From positions 4,654,144-4,718,143 of the forward strand of contig NC_009380.1 in assembly GCF_000016425.1 (NCBI RefSeq): a stretch of 64,000 nt of DNA, read 5' to 3'. A model generated the notes under the pieces. The model was not told the DNA's origin and searched no databases. It saw only the letters and a program-made list of their open reading frames with translations. This stretch comes from Salinispora tropica CNB-440. GTDB lineage: Bacteria > Actinomycetota > Actinomycetes > Mycobacteriales > Micromonosporaceae. Position 1 is the stretch's first letter; each line of letters begins with the position of its first letter. This document shows positions 42,815 through 51,799 of the stretch, one piece after another. A program made the translations under genes and the position numbers.

Positions 42815-44020
42815 GTGCATGCGGCGCCGAACGTCCTCCTCACCAGGCCCGGATCGTTGCAGCTGGTCACCCCGCTGATCTTCGTCTCGTGGCTGTTGAC
42901 GGCATACCCGTGGGCCTGGTTCCTGACTAGCCCGCCCGAGGAACGCTGGTCGTCGCTGTTCCCGCCGGGCGTCCTCGCCACCACCGCGGCCCGGGTAGCT
43001 CTGCTGGTGGCCGCCGCCGCGGCGCTGGCCGGCAGCATCCGGTTGCGCCGGTTACCCCTGCCCGCCTTCGGGCTGCTACTGGCCAGCATCGCGATCCCCA
43101 CCCTAGCGTGGCAGCAGCCGGAGATCTGGGCGTTGCAGATCCTCCCGATCGACTTCGCCCTGGTGGCCATCACGCTGTACTCCGCACCCCGGGTGACGCT
43201 GACCGCGACCAGCCTGGCCCTGGGCCTGCTCGCCGTCTGTCTGATCACACGCTTGGTGGTGCATGGGGAAGGCGGCACCCCGTCGGAACCGGGCATGGCG
43301 CTCACCGTGGGCATGGCCGTCCTCATCGGAACGGTGATCCGGCAGCGACGGGCCCAGGCCGCGGCCGCGCGCAGACAGGCCTCCGCCGAGGTGGTCAGCG
43401 CCGAACGGCTCCGGATCGCCCGCGATCTTCACGACATGGTGGCGCACAGCCTTGGCGTCATCGCGCTGCAGGCCGGTGCGGCGGGCCGCGTCATGCATAC
43501 GCAACCGGAAGCCGCCCGGGAAGCGATCCACAACATCGAGAAGGTCGGCCAGGAGACCCTGTCCGGCCTACGCCGGGTCGTCTCCTCGCTGCGCAACGTC
43601 GACCCCGACCGGCCGGACTCCCCCACGGCGGCGCCCTCGCTCGCCACCCTCGACGAGCTCATCGCCACCACCCGGGCGGCCGGCGTGGACATCGACGTGA
43701 GCCGGCAGGGCGAGCCGCGGGCCCTGCCCATGGAGATCGACGCCGCCGCATATCGCATCGTTCAAGAGGCTGTGGCCAACGTGATCCGACATGCCGAGAC
43801 CGACGCCTGCCGGATCCTGATCAGTTCCCGCGAAGGCGAGTTGTTCGTGGAGGTGGTCGACGACGGAGCCGGTCGCGGCCGGCGGCCTGGGGCCGGGTTC
43901 GGACTGGCCGGCATGCGGGAGCGGGTCGAGATGCTGCACGGCACGATCGTCACTGGCCCACGTCCGGAGGGCGGCTTCCGGGTGGCGGCCCACCTACCCC
44001 TCCCGACGGACGACCGATGA
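42815..44020 (+). CDS. NarL-type sensor histidine kinase
   Basis: 401 residues. Four to five hydrophobic segments (about 15-160) form the sensor, with no large external loop, a pattern of intramembrane-sensing kinases. A HisKA_3 domain has the phospho-His in RIARDLHDMVAHSL. The ATPase is marked by EAVANVIRHA and GAGFGLAGMRERV. The stop overlaps the regulator start by 4 bases. Confidence 0.93.
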   Translation: MHAAPNVLLTRPGSLQLVTPLIFVSWLLTAYPWAWFLTSPPEERWSSLFPPGVLATTAARVALLVAAAAALAGSIRLRRLPLPAFGLLLASIAIPTLAWQQPEIWALQILPIDFALVAITLYSAPRVTLTATSLALGLLAVCLITRLVVHGEGGTPSEPGMALTVGMAVLIGTVIRQRRAQAAAARRQASAEVVSAERLRIARDLHDMVAHSLGVIALQAGAAGRVMHTQPEAAREAIHNIEKVGQETLSGLRRVVSSLRNVDPDRPDSPTAAPSLATLDELIATTRAAGVDIDVSRQGEPRALPMEIDAAAYRIVQEAVANVIRHAETDACRILISSREGELFVEVVDDGAGRGRRPGAGFGLAGMRERVEMLHGTIVTGPRPEGGFRVAAHLPLPTDDR

Positions 44021-44724
44021 TCATCGAGGTTCTGGTCGTCGACGACCAGCCGCTGGTCCGATCGGCCTTGCGTATGGTTGTGGCAGAGGTGGACGACATG
44101 GTGATCGCTGGTGAGGCGGAGACCGGCGAGGAAGCGGTCCGGCTAACCCGCGAACTGAAACCGGACGTCGTCCTGATGGATCTGCGGATGCCCGGGATGG
44201 GCGGCATCGAGGCCACCGGACAGATCGTCAGGCTGTCGCCCGAGACGCGGGTGCTGGTCCTGACCACCTTCGACGAGGACGACCACGTGTTCGGGGCGCT
44301 GCAGGCCGGTGCGGCCGGGTTTTTGATCAAGAACATGTCCCTGGACGACATCCTCGATGCCGTCCGCACCGTCGCGCACGGCAACGGCCTTCTCGCCCCG
44401 AGCGTCACCCGTCGCTTGATCAAGCATGTCGTCGACACCCGCACCGCGCCCACTGTCCCCCGCCGACCCCTCTCCGGCATCACCGAGCGAGAACGAGAAG
44501 TGCTCACACTGGTGGGACGGGGCCTGTCCAACTCCGAGATCGCCGACGAGCTACGGCTGAGCCACGCCACCGTCAAGACCTACATCACCCGGCTGCTGAG
44601 CAAGCTCGGCGCCCGTGACCGGGTCCATCTGGTCATCGCCGCCTATGAGGCGGGCCTGGCCACGGTAGCCATCGGAGGACCCGGCGTTGAGTATGCAGCC
44701 TTCGATGGGCAGGAAGGGATATGA
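44017..44724 (+). CDS. LuxR/NarL-type response regulator
   Basis: 235 residues from ATG 44017. The receiver has DDQ near the start, phospho-Asp in VLMDLRMPGMGG and Lys in FLIKNMS. The LuxR HTH is LTEREREVL-like (ITEREREVLTLVGRG, SNSEIADELRLSHATVKTYITRLLSKLG). It probably acts on the divergent ABC genes. Its stop overlaps the start of a tiny secreted-peptide gene. Confidence 0.94.
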   Translation: MIIEVLVVDDQPLVRSALRMVVAEVDDMVIAGEAETGEEAVRLTRELKPDVVLMDLRMPGMGGIEATGQIVRLSPETRVLVLTTFDEDDHVFGALQAGAAGFLIKNMSLDDILDAVRTVAHGNGLLAPSVTRRLIKHVVDTRTAPTVPRRPLSGITEREREVLTLVGRGLSNSEIADELRLSHATVKTYITRLLSKLGARDRVHLVIAAYEAGLATVAIGGPGVEYAAFDGQEGI

Positions 44725-44852
44725 CCCCTTCACGCATGGCCGGCTTGGCCGCCGCAGTCATCACCGCCGCAGCCGCGCTCCTGATCGGCCCGGCGTCACC
44801 CGCCGCCGCGACCACCGCCGCACAAGTGCTCGTTGCCATAGGGTCCTGGTAG
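44721..44852 (+). CDS. 43-residue secreted peptide coupled to the regulator gene
   Basis: ATG 44721 overlaps the regulator stop (ATGA) and has AGGAAGGGA upstream. The frame MTPSRMAGLAAAVITAAAA... is a Sec signal peptide with a PASPAAA cleavage region near residue 30, leaving a short mature peptide of about 13 residues ending AQVLVAIGSW. It may be a genuine signalling or modulatory peptide, or the stump of a larger secreted protein cut off by rearrangement; the DNA after the stop shows no continuation I recognise. Confidence 0.6.
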   Translation: MTPSRMAGLAAAVITAAAALLIGPASPAAATTAAQVLVAIGSW

Positions 44853-44906
44853 TCCGGCCAGGAGATGCTGGACCCTCGCGAGCCGCTCAGACGCGTCCAA
44901 CGCCGG

Positions 44907-45272
44907 TCACCCGGTCGGCCGGCTGTCGGGCCGGAACTCGTGGACGACCTCGATCTGCCCGACGATGTGCTGGTTGAACTTTGTCGAGATCCTCGGCCAG
45001 CAACCACAGCTCAAGGATGTCGCGCCCGCCTGCCTGCCTGACCGGGTAACGGGACGCGAATCGCGGTCGGCGTCAAACCGGGTGACGTAGCCGACGCCGG
45101 AGGCGGGAACGTTCCAGTCCCTGGCGATCATGATTGCGTACTGCTCGTTGAGGACCGGGTAGAAGATGGACTGGTCGGGCAGTCGCGGCGGCCACGCCTT
45201 CCAGCCGGAAGCGCGCACGAGGTCGAGCTCCTCGGGGCCGGTCGGCCGCCACAAGGTCATCGTCTCGGCCAC
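44907..45272 (-). pseudogene. ADP-ribosylation/crystallin J1-like protein with two compensating frameshifts
   Basis: GTG 45272 with AGGAAGGAG upstream. The first 65 residues (TLWRPTGPEELDLV, FYPVLNEQYAIMIARDWNVP) and the last part (KFNQHIVGQIEVVHEF) share one frame. Between them the sensible protein (RYPVRQAGGRDILELWLLAEDL) is in the +1 frame, about 44990-45058. One base loss before and one base gain after restore the frame. The open frame persists, but about 22 residues are scrambled. The family label is my best match from small actinomycete proteins. Confidence 0.6.
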
Positions 45273-45459
45273 AGCGGCGCTCCTTCCTGGGGTGCAGCCA
45301 AGGTACGGCGGAAACCGGCAATAGGGTGAGCGGTCCTTTGGCTTTGCGCTGGTGAGGGCCGGTATCTCGGAGCTGATCGATGCCGGTCTTCGACTTTGTT
45401 GATCTTTTGGTACGTTCCCGATCCGTCCGGGTTGATCTTTACGGGTCTGGGGTTGTGAC

Positions 45460-48400
45460 GTGACGTCGATCGAGCGGACCGCGTATCCGCGGTTCAAGCG
45501 GTTTCTGTCGGCCCGGGAATTGCACGTGTTCTACACGCCGCAGCCGGAGGAGATCGCGTGGACGAGCGGGCTGGTGCGCTCGGACAGTCATCTGCTGGCG
45601 TTCATGGTGCAGCTGAAGTGCTTCAACCGGATGGGGTACTTCCCGCGGCTGGATGAGGTCCCGGAGGCGGTGGTGGCCCACATCCGGCGGGATCTGGGCC
45701 TGGGTGAGGACGTCGCCGCGGTGTACGACTCGGAGCGGACCTGGGGCCGTCATCGGCTGCTGATCCGCCGACGTAGTGAAGTCGTGTCGGACATGCCGGC
45801 GGCCCGGGCGGTGGCCGCCGCGGCGATCCGGGAGGCTGCCGGGCGTAAGAACGATCCGGCCGACCTGATCAATGTGGCGTTGGAGAAGCTGGTCGAGGGC
45901 TCGTTCGAGCTGCCGGGTTACACGACGTTGGACGAGATGGCCTCGGCGATCCGCGAGGAGGTCAACTCGGCGATCTTCGCGCTGGTCGTCGAGCGCATCG
46001 GTCCGGCAGGTGTGGCCGGGTTGGATCGGATGCTGATTACGGCGGGTGGTCCGGGGAGCAAGAGCGACTACAACCGGTTGAAGCGGACCGCGCCGCGGCC
46101 GTCGTGGACGAACTACCGGCTGCAGATCGAGCATCTGCGCTGGGCCGACAGTCTTGGTGACTCGCGGTCCTGGTGGGAGGGCATCGCGCGATCGAAGATC
46201 GCCGACTTTGCCGGGGAGGGCGAGGCCGGTGACGCCGCGGTGCTGGGCGACTACGGGGACGCGAAGCGTATCGCGATCCTGGCGGCGATGGTTTACGCCG
46301 CGCAGCAGCGGGCCCGCGACGACACAGCGGAGATGTTCTGCCGGCGGGTCGGCACCCTGACCAAGCGGGCCCGGCTGGAGCTGGAGGAGCTGAAGAAGAA
46401 GCAGCAGAAGGTCACCGAGGCGCTGATCGTCAACTACCGGCAGGTCCTGGAGCACCTCGACCCGTACGGTCCGGCCGCGGCCCAGCACGCCGCGACGCTG
46501 GAGATGGCCCGCAAGACAGTCGAGGCCGCGGGCGGTTTCCCGGAGGAGCTGGCCCGCATCGATGCGGTCCGGGCGACCCACGGCGACAACCATGTGCCGC
46601 TGGTGGCCCGGCATTTCCGCAAGGACCGGTCGTCGATGCTGGCCATGGTGGGCGTCCTGGACTTGGAGGCGACCAGCGCGGACCGCAGTGTGTTGCAGCT
46701 GCTGGACTACATGCGTGAGCACACGATGCTGACCCGCGATCACATCCCTGACCGGATCTCGGTGTTAGACGAGCAGGGCCGGCCGGTGACCTACCCAGAG
46801 ACGGGTGAGCAGCGGATCCACGTGTTTGACACGTCGTTCGCGTCGGAGAACTGGAACAGGTCGATCCGGGACCGCAGCCGGCCCGGCATGTTCGTACGCC
46901 GGCACTTGGAGGCGTGCGTGCTGACGTATCTGGCCGAGGAACTGCGGACCGGCGACATCGCTGTGACCGGCGCGCAGGCGTACGCGAACTGGGCTGATCA
47001 GCTGCTGTCCCCGGACGAAGTCGCCGCGATGCTGCCGGGCTTCTGTGCCGAGGTCGGTATCCCGGCGACAGCCGCCGGGTTCCGCGCGGACCTGCACGAG
47101 CGCCTCGACGCGCAGTGCCGGGCAACCGACAGCGCGTATCCGGACCTGGCCGACTTCACCATCGACGAGCTCGGCCGTCCATCGCTCAAGCAGCTGCGAG
47201 CGGCGCCGCCCACACCGTCGGCGCAGGCCATCGCGCTCGCCGTGCGGGACCGGATGCCGGAGCGCACGCTGATGGGGATCCTGGCCCGCACCGGGCACTG
47301 GCTGGACTGGTGGCGCCGGTTCTCGCCCGTGTCGGGTTCGGATCCGAAGCTCAAAGACCCGTTCGTGCGCTACATCCTGACCACGTTCACGTACGGCACG
47401 AACCTGGGGCCGGCGCAGGCCGCCCGGCACATCGCCGGGGTCAGCGCCCACGAGCTGGCCACCACGTCGGCGCGGCACGTCACGATCGGCAAGCTGAACA
47501 AGGCCATCGCCGACGTCGTCGATGCGTTCACCGAGCTGGACCTAATCAAGGTGTGGGGCGACGGATCGGTGGTCGCCGCGGACGGTACCCAGGTGGACAC
47601 GTTCATCGACAACCTCCTGGCGGAGACGTCGATCCGGTACGGCGGCACCGGCGGGATCGCGTACCACTACGTGTCGGACACCTACATCGCGTTGTTCTCC
47701 AAGTTCATCCCGGTCGGGGTGTGGGAGGCCGTGCACATCATCCAGGGCCTGCTCGACCAGCAGTCCAAGGTGCGGCCGGGCACGATCCACGCCGACACCC
47801 AGGGCCAGGCGCTGCCCGTCTACGCGCTCGCGCATTTGTGCGGGTTCGAGCTGATGCCGCGGGTGCGTAACTGGAAGGATCTCAACTTCTACCGCACGTC
47901 GGCGGCCACCCGGTTCCGGCACATCGAGGCCCTGTTCGGCGAGCCCGGCCGCAACGTCATCGACTGGGACCTGATCGAACGCCACTACGACGACCTGATG
48001 CGGATCGTGCTTTCCGTCGCGGCCGGGAAGATCTCATCCGTGACGTTGCTGCGCCGGCTGTCGACCTACTCCCGGCGCAACAACTTCTACAAGGCCTTCC
48101 GCGAGGTCGGCCGGGTCATCCGCACGATCCAGCTACTGCGCTACCTGTCGGACCCGCAGCTACGCCGGCGGACCACCGCGGCGACCAACAAGGTCGAGTC
48201 CTACAACAACTTCTCCGCCTGGTGCCGATTCGGCAACGAGGGCCGCGTCCGCGACAACGACCCCGCCGAGCAGGAGAAACACATCAAGTTCTCCACCCTG
48301 CTGACCAACGCGGTCATCTTTCACACCACCCTGGACATGATGAGCGTGCTCCGGCAACTCGCCGGTGAGGGCTGGGAGATCAAACCGGAGGACCTGGCCG

Positions 48401-48546
48401 TGCTGTCGCCGTACCAGACGATGCGGATCAACCGGTTCGGCGTCTACGCCACCGACGAGATCACCATCACCCCCGAGCAGTACGACGCGCACCTACCCGA
48501 CATCGACCTCACCATCCCGGAGCCCGTACCGTCACCCGCCCGGTGA
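45460..48546 (+). CDS. tnpA: Tn3-family transposase TnpA
   Basis: 1028 residues, full length. The N-terminal DUF4158 domain (YPRFKRFLSARELHVFYTP, FMVQLKCFNRMGYFP) is followed by the DDE domain with KVWGDGSVVAADGTQ, IHADTQGQALPVYALAHLCG and the final LTNAVIFHTTLDMM. No stop or frameshift is seen, so it should be active. GTG/ATG 45460 lies 134 bases inside the left repeat. Confidence 0.96.
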   Translation: MTSIERTAYPRFKRFLSARELHVFYTPQPEEIAWTSGLVRSDSHLLAFMVQLKCFNRMGYFPRLDEVPEAVVAHIRRDLGLGEDVAAVYDSERTWGRHRLLIRRRSEVVSDMPAARAVAAAAIREAAGRKNDPADLINVALEKLVEGSFELPGYTTLDEMASAIREEVNSAIFALVVERIGPAGVAGLDRMLITAGGPGSKSDYNRLKRTAPRPSWTNYRLQIEHLRWADSLGDSRSWWEGIARSKIADFAGEGEAGDAAVLGDYGDAKRIAILAAMVYAAQQRARDDTAEMFCRRVGTLTKRARLELEELKKKQQKVTEALIVNYRQVLEHLDPYGPAAAQHAATLEMARKTVEAAGGFPEELARIDAVRATHGDNHVPLVARHFRKDRSSMLAMVGVLDLEATSADRSVLQLLDYMREHTMLTRDHIPDRISVLDEQGRPVTYPETGEQRIHVFDTSFASENWNRSIRDRSRPGMFVRRHLEACVLTYLAEELRTGDIAVTGAQAYANWADQLLSPDEVAAMLPGFCAEVGIPATAAGFRADLHERLDAQCRATDSAYPDLADFTIDELGRPSLKQLRAAPPTPSAQAIALAVRDRMPERTLMGILARTGHWLDWWRRFSPVSGSDPKLKDPFVRYILTTFTYGTNLGPAQAARHIAGVSAHELATTSARHVTIGKLNKAIADVVDAFTELDLIKVWGDGSVVAADGTQVDTFIDNLLAETSIRYGGTGGIAYHYVSDTYIALFSKFIPVGVWEAVHIIQGLLDQQSKVRPGTIHADTQGQALPVYALAHLCGFELMPRVRNWKDLNFYRTSAATRFRHIEALFGEPGRNVIDWDLIERHYDDLMRIVLSVAAGKISSVTLLRRLSTYSRRNNFYKAFREVGRVIRTIQLLRYLSDPQLRRRTTAATNKVESYNNFSAWCRFGNEGRVRDNDPAEQEKHIKFSTLLTNAVIFHTTLDMMSVLRQLAGEGWEIKPEDLAVLSPYQTMRINRFGVYATDEITITPEQYDAHLPDIDLTIPEPVPSPAR

Positions 48547-48707
48547 CGGTCGCCGAATGAGCTCGGTGGTGCCCGGCGGCCGCTGCGTGATCCTGACGTG
48601 GGCGGGGAGGACTGGTCCCCTGATGGCTCGCCGCCCTCAAGTCTGGGCGTGCTGGGTGGGCGAGGTGTCGGGTGTTGGCTTGTACGGCCAAGATGGCGGA
48701 TGTGCGT

Positions 48708-49670
48708 ATGTCCCGGCTGTTCTCGATGGTGCTGCTGCTGCAGGCGCGGGGAGCTATGACCGCAGCGGAGTTGGCGGGTGAAGTAGGCGTCTCAGAACGG
48801 ACTGTCTACCGCGACATCATCGCATTGGCCGCTGCGGGGGTGCCGGTCTACGCCGAACAGGGACGACACGGCGGCTACCGACTTGTCGATGGCTACCGCA
48901 CCCGGCTAACCGGACTCAGCCGGGCTGAGGCTGAGGCATTGTTTCTGCTCGGTCTGTACGGCCCGGCGCGAGACATGGGGCTCGGCGATGTGCTGGCCAC
49001 CGCCCAGCTCAAGGTCAGCGCGGCGCTGCCAGCCGAGTTGCGTGATGCGGCGGCGCAGGCGGCGCAACGCTTCCACCTCGATGTGCCGGGGTGGTTTCAC
49101 GACAGCGACCCGCCGCCTGCGCTGAGCGTCTTGGTCCGCGCGGTGTGGCAGGACCTGACGGTGATCCTTCGTTACCATCGACATGACGAGGTGACGCGCA
49201 CCGTGCAGCAGCCCTACGGCGTGGTCCTCAAGGCGGGGATCTGGTACCTCGTCGCGCGGGTCGGCGCGGACCTGCGGGTATACCGCGTCGACCGAGTCGT
49301 AGGCGTCGAGGTCACTGATCAGCGGTTCGTCCGCGAGGAGTCTTTTGACCTGCCGGCAGTGTGGGCTGAACGGGCGGCGCAGTTCGTCCGCGGGATACTC
49401 GCCGAGCAGGTGACGGTACGACTGAGTCAGGCCGGGCTGCGGGCGTTACGGTTCGCCGTCGAGCCGCCCGCGGTGCAGGCGGCCACCGCCGCGGCGGGCG
49501 GACCCGACGAACAGGGCTGGGTGGTCACTCGCCTGCCCGTCGAGTCCGCCGAGGTCGCCTACGACCAGCTGCTACGCCTGGGCCCGGAAGTGGAGGTGCT
49601 GGCGCCTCAGCCGTTGCGCGAGCAGATGCGGGTTGCGGCACAGCGGCTGGCCGACTTGTATCAGCGGTAG
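48708..49670 (+). CDS. HTH-WYL transcriptional regulator (transposon cargo)
   Basis: 320 residues from ATG 48708; ATG 48693 is also possible. The DeoR-type HTH (MTAAELAGEVGVSERTVYRDI) and wing (GRHGGYRLVDGYRTRLTGL) are at the N-terminus. The WYL domain has GVVLKAGIWYLVARVG, and a WCX-type C-terminal part follows. WYL proteins sense small ligands or nucleic acids. It is convergent with the SDR gene, overlapping it by 10 bases. Confidence 0.93.
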   Translation: MSRLFSMVLLLQARGAMTAAELAGEVGVSERTVYRDIIALAAAGVPVYAEQGRHGGYRLVDGYRTRLTGLSRAEAEALFLLGLYGPARDMGLGDVLATAQLKVSAALPAELRDAAAQAAQRFHLDVPGWFHDSDPPPALSVLVRAVWQDLTVILRYHRHDEVTRTVQQPYGVVLKAGIWYLVARVGADLRVYRVDRVVGVEVTDQRFVREESFDLPAVWAERAAQFVRGILAEQVTVRLSQAGLRALRFAVEPPAVQAATAAAGGPDEQGWVVTRLPVESAEVAYDQLLRLGPEVEVLAPQPLREQMRVAAQRLADLYQR

Positions 49671-50575
49671 CCGGTGACGTCCGCCGGCTTGCCGGCGTCC
49701 TGGACCTCGACCAGGTACCGCCAGCAGTCCGGGCGACTACCGTCGAGATCAGTGAAGCCGTAGACCTGAGCCAGCTGCCCGCTGGACAGCGACTGCCCGT
49801 TCCACCGGGCGATGTCCGGGTCGGCCGCGAGTGCGGCGACCGCCCGGCCGACGAAGGCGGGGCTCTCCGAAATCGCGAAGTGAGGTTCGGTGGCCGTGGC
49901 GTCGTACCAGTTGGCCTCGGTGACCCCGAAGTGCTCCAGCATGATCTCCGAACGCATCCAGCCCGGCGTCAGGGCCACCGCGGTGGCACCGAACGAGGCC
50001 AGCTCCTGAGCCTGGGCGAACGCCATGCGCAGCACCGAGGTCTTGGCCAGGTCGTAGAAGAACGACACCCGGTAGTTCGTACGGTTGTACTCCGCGGTGC
50101 CGTCGGTCATCTCGACTACCAAGCCACCCGGTCGGCGGATCAGCAATGGCAGCGCGAAGTGGCTGGTGATGACGTGGGTATCGACCGCCAGCCGCAAGAT
50201 GTGCAGGCCGGTTTCCAGGGGGTGTTCCCACAGCTTCTGGTCCCAGCTGAACAACAGCTCCGCACCCCAGATGTTGTTGACCAGGATGTCCAGGCACCCC
50301 TGCTCAGCATCGACGCGCTCCACCAGCGCACGCACCTGCTCCGCGACGAGGTGATCGATCTGGACAGCGATCCCCCTACCACCGGCCGCAGTCACCAGCT
50401 CAGCAGTCTCCTCGATCGTCTCCGACCGGTCCATCTCCGATCGATGCGCGCGGGTACTGCGGCCGGTGGCATACACCGTCGCCCCGCGGGCACCAAGCTG
50501 CACGGCAATCTGGCGCCCCGCACCGCGAGTCGCCCCAGCTACCACAGCAACCTTGCCTGCCAAATCAAGATCCAT
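49661..50575 (-). CDS. SDR-family oxidoreductase (transposon cargo)
   Basis: 304 residues. The nucleotide-binding motif is GATRGAGRQIAVQLG, NNIWG stands for the NNAG motif, and the usual YxxxK is shifted: FFYDLAKTSVLRM. It belongs to the large SDR group often paired with WYL regulators in actinomycetes. The likely role is reduction or oxidation of a small carbonyl or alcohol, possibly detoxification. It is bounded by the WYL gene and the res region. Confidence 0.9.
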   Translation of the reverse strand: MDLDLAGKVAVVAGATRGAGRQIAVQLGARGATVYATGRSTRAHRSEMDRSETIEETAELVTAAGGRGIAVQIDHLVAEQVRALVERVDAEQGCLDILVNNIWGAELLFSWDQKLWEHPLETGLHILRLAVDTHVITSHFALPLLIRRPGGLVVEMTDGTAEYNRTNYRVSFFYDLAKTSVLRMAFAQAQELASFGATAVALTPGWMRSEIMLEHFGVTEANWYDATATEPHFAISESPAFVGRAVAALAADPDIARWNGQSLSSGQLAQVYGFTDLDGSRPDCWRYLVEVQDAGKPADVTGYR

Positions 50576-50599
50576 GACGGAGACCTTGACAGAAAAACC

Positions 50600-50762
50600 T
50601 GACGGGACATGTCAGCCTTTCATAGTCGCTCCTGACGGTGAACGCTAACGTTCGTTCGCGATACACCCTGGCGGCATGGACGTTCGCCCAGGCCGGCCTT
50701 GTAACACAACCCGTGTCCGCGCCTTCGTAACGCTTTCAGAGGTTCGCGATACAATCAGGGTC
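50600..50762. promoter_or_regulatory. Probable res site and divergent promoter region
   Basis: TTCGCGATACA occurs twice, at 50655-50665 and 50743-50753, the last just before tnpR. A small dyad CTGAC-N7-GTCAG sits near 50606-50622. Resolvase subsites in Tn3 elements lie immediately upstream of tnpR, which fits. Confidence 0.62.
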
Positions 50763-51350
50763 ATGCGGATCGGCTACGGGCGGGTCTCCACCCGCGACCA
50801 GAACCCCAACGCCCAACACGACGCGCTCACCGCGGCCGGCTGCGAACAGATTTACGTCGACAAGGCGTCCGGCAAACTCGCCCGCCGCCCCGAGCTCGAC
50901 AAGGCGCTGCTGGTCGCCCACCGACCCGGCGACCAACTCGTGGTCACCAAGCTGGACCGGCTCGGCCGCTCGCTGGAGAACCTCATCGACCTGTCCGCCC
51001 AGTTGCAGGATCGCAACGTCGACCTGGTCGTGCTCGACCAGAACATCGACACGTCCACCGCGATGGGCCGGATGTTCTTCCAAATCCTCGGCTCGATAGC
51101 CGAGTTCGAGCACGCGCTGATGTCCGAACGCACCCTCGACGGCTTGGCCGCCGCCCGGGCCCGCGGTCGCACCGGCGGGCAGAAACCCAAACTGACCCCG
51201 CGTCAGGCAAAAATCGCCCAGCAGATGTATGAGGAGACCGGACCCGACGGACGCCGGGTACACACCGTCGAGCAGATCGCCGCCGAGTTCGGCGTCACCC
51301 GGCCCACCATCTACCGTCACCTGGCCAAGCTGCCCGCCGAAGCCATCTGA
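50763..51350 (+). CDS. tnpR: Serine resolvase TnpR
   Basis: 195 residues from ATG 50763. The catalytic Ser9 is in RIGYGRVSTRDQN; LVVTKLDRLGRSLENL and the FQILGSIAEFEHALMSERT helix E follow. The C-terminal HTH is TVEQIAAEFGVTRPTIYRHL. It resolves transposition cointegrates at res. Confidence 0.95.
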   Translation: MRIGYGRVSTRDQNPNAQHDALTAAGCEQIYVDKASGKLARRPELDKALLVAHRPGDQLVVTKLDRLGRSLENLIDLSAQLQDRNVDLVVLDQNIDTSTAMGRMFFQILGSIAEFEHALMSERTLDGLAAARARGRTGGQKPKLTPRQAKIAQQMYEETGPDGRRVHTVEQIAAEFGVTRPTIYRHLAKLPAEAI

Positions 51351-51474
51351 ACAGCGGAAACCATAAGCAGAGCGCAGGTTACCGCCCCTTGCGGCCGCAC
51401 CTTGGCGCTCACCCCATCAAGGCGCGTTACCGCCTATTGCCGGTTTCCGCCGTACCTTGGCTGTACCCCTTCCT

Positions 51475-51762
51475 AACCGGCGCACAGTACCGGCCGGCCC
51501 ACGACGTAGCACCAACCGTTTCCGGTCTTCAGCGTCGTACTGGCCAGTCGAAGCCGAACTGCTGCCGGGCGGCTTCGTGCTGCCGCCGGTCAGGCACTGC
51601 TGGCGGCGCGACGAAAACACCGCACAGCCGCAGGCCAGTGACCAGCCCTCCCCATCCGCCCGGTTGATCCAACAGATGCGGCGGGTGGCCGAGTCCCACG
51701 AACCAGCACTTCGTTAGCTATTTATATTTATATAGAGACGTATGGGGGAGTGTGGATTTAAC
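51475..51762. other. Spacer between the Tn3 element and the ISL3 element
   Basis: No gene is supported. The last 40 bases before 51763 include an A/T-rich patch (TATTTATATTTATATAG), rare in this GC context. Confidence 0.5.
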
Positions 51763-51799
51763 GGCCCTGTCTCACTTTCGGTGGTGACGGAGGGTGTTG

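Larger units (their letters stand above)
45289..51469. mobile_element. Complete Tn3-family transposon with SDR/WYL cargo
   Basis: 6181 bp. Inverted repeats of 37 bp (45289-45325 and 51433-51469) begin GGGGT and differ at one position. The 5-bp target duplication TTCCT flanks it at 45284-45288 and 51470-51474. Contents are tnpA, a WYL regulator, an SDR and tnpR. Insertion fell in the ribosome-binding region of the 44907-45272 gene. A degenerate second copy of the right repeat lies at 51378-51415. Confidence 0.97.

Noticed and set aside
50676..50762. Longer N-terminus for the resolvase
   Set aside because: Serine resolvases begin with the strand containing the catalytic serine; the extension would cover the res subsites.
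51457..51717. 86-residue frame crossing the Tn3 right end
   Set aside because: It starts inside the terminal repeat and continues into flanking DNA, so it is an accident of the insertion.
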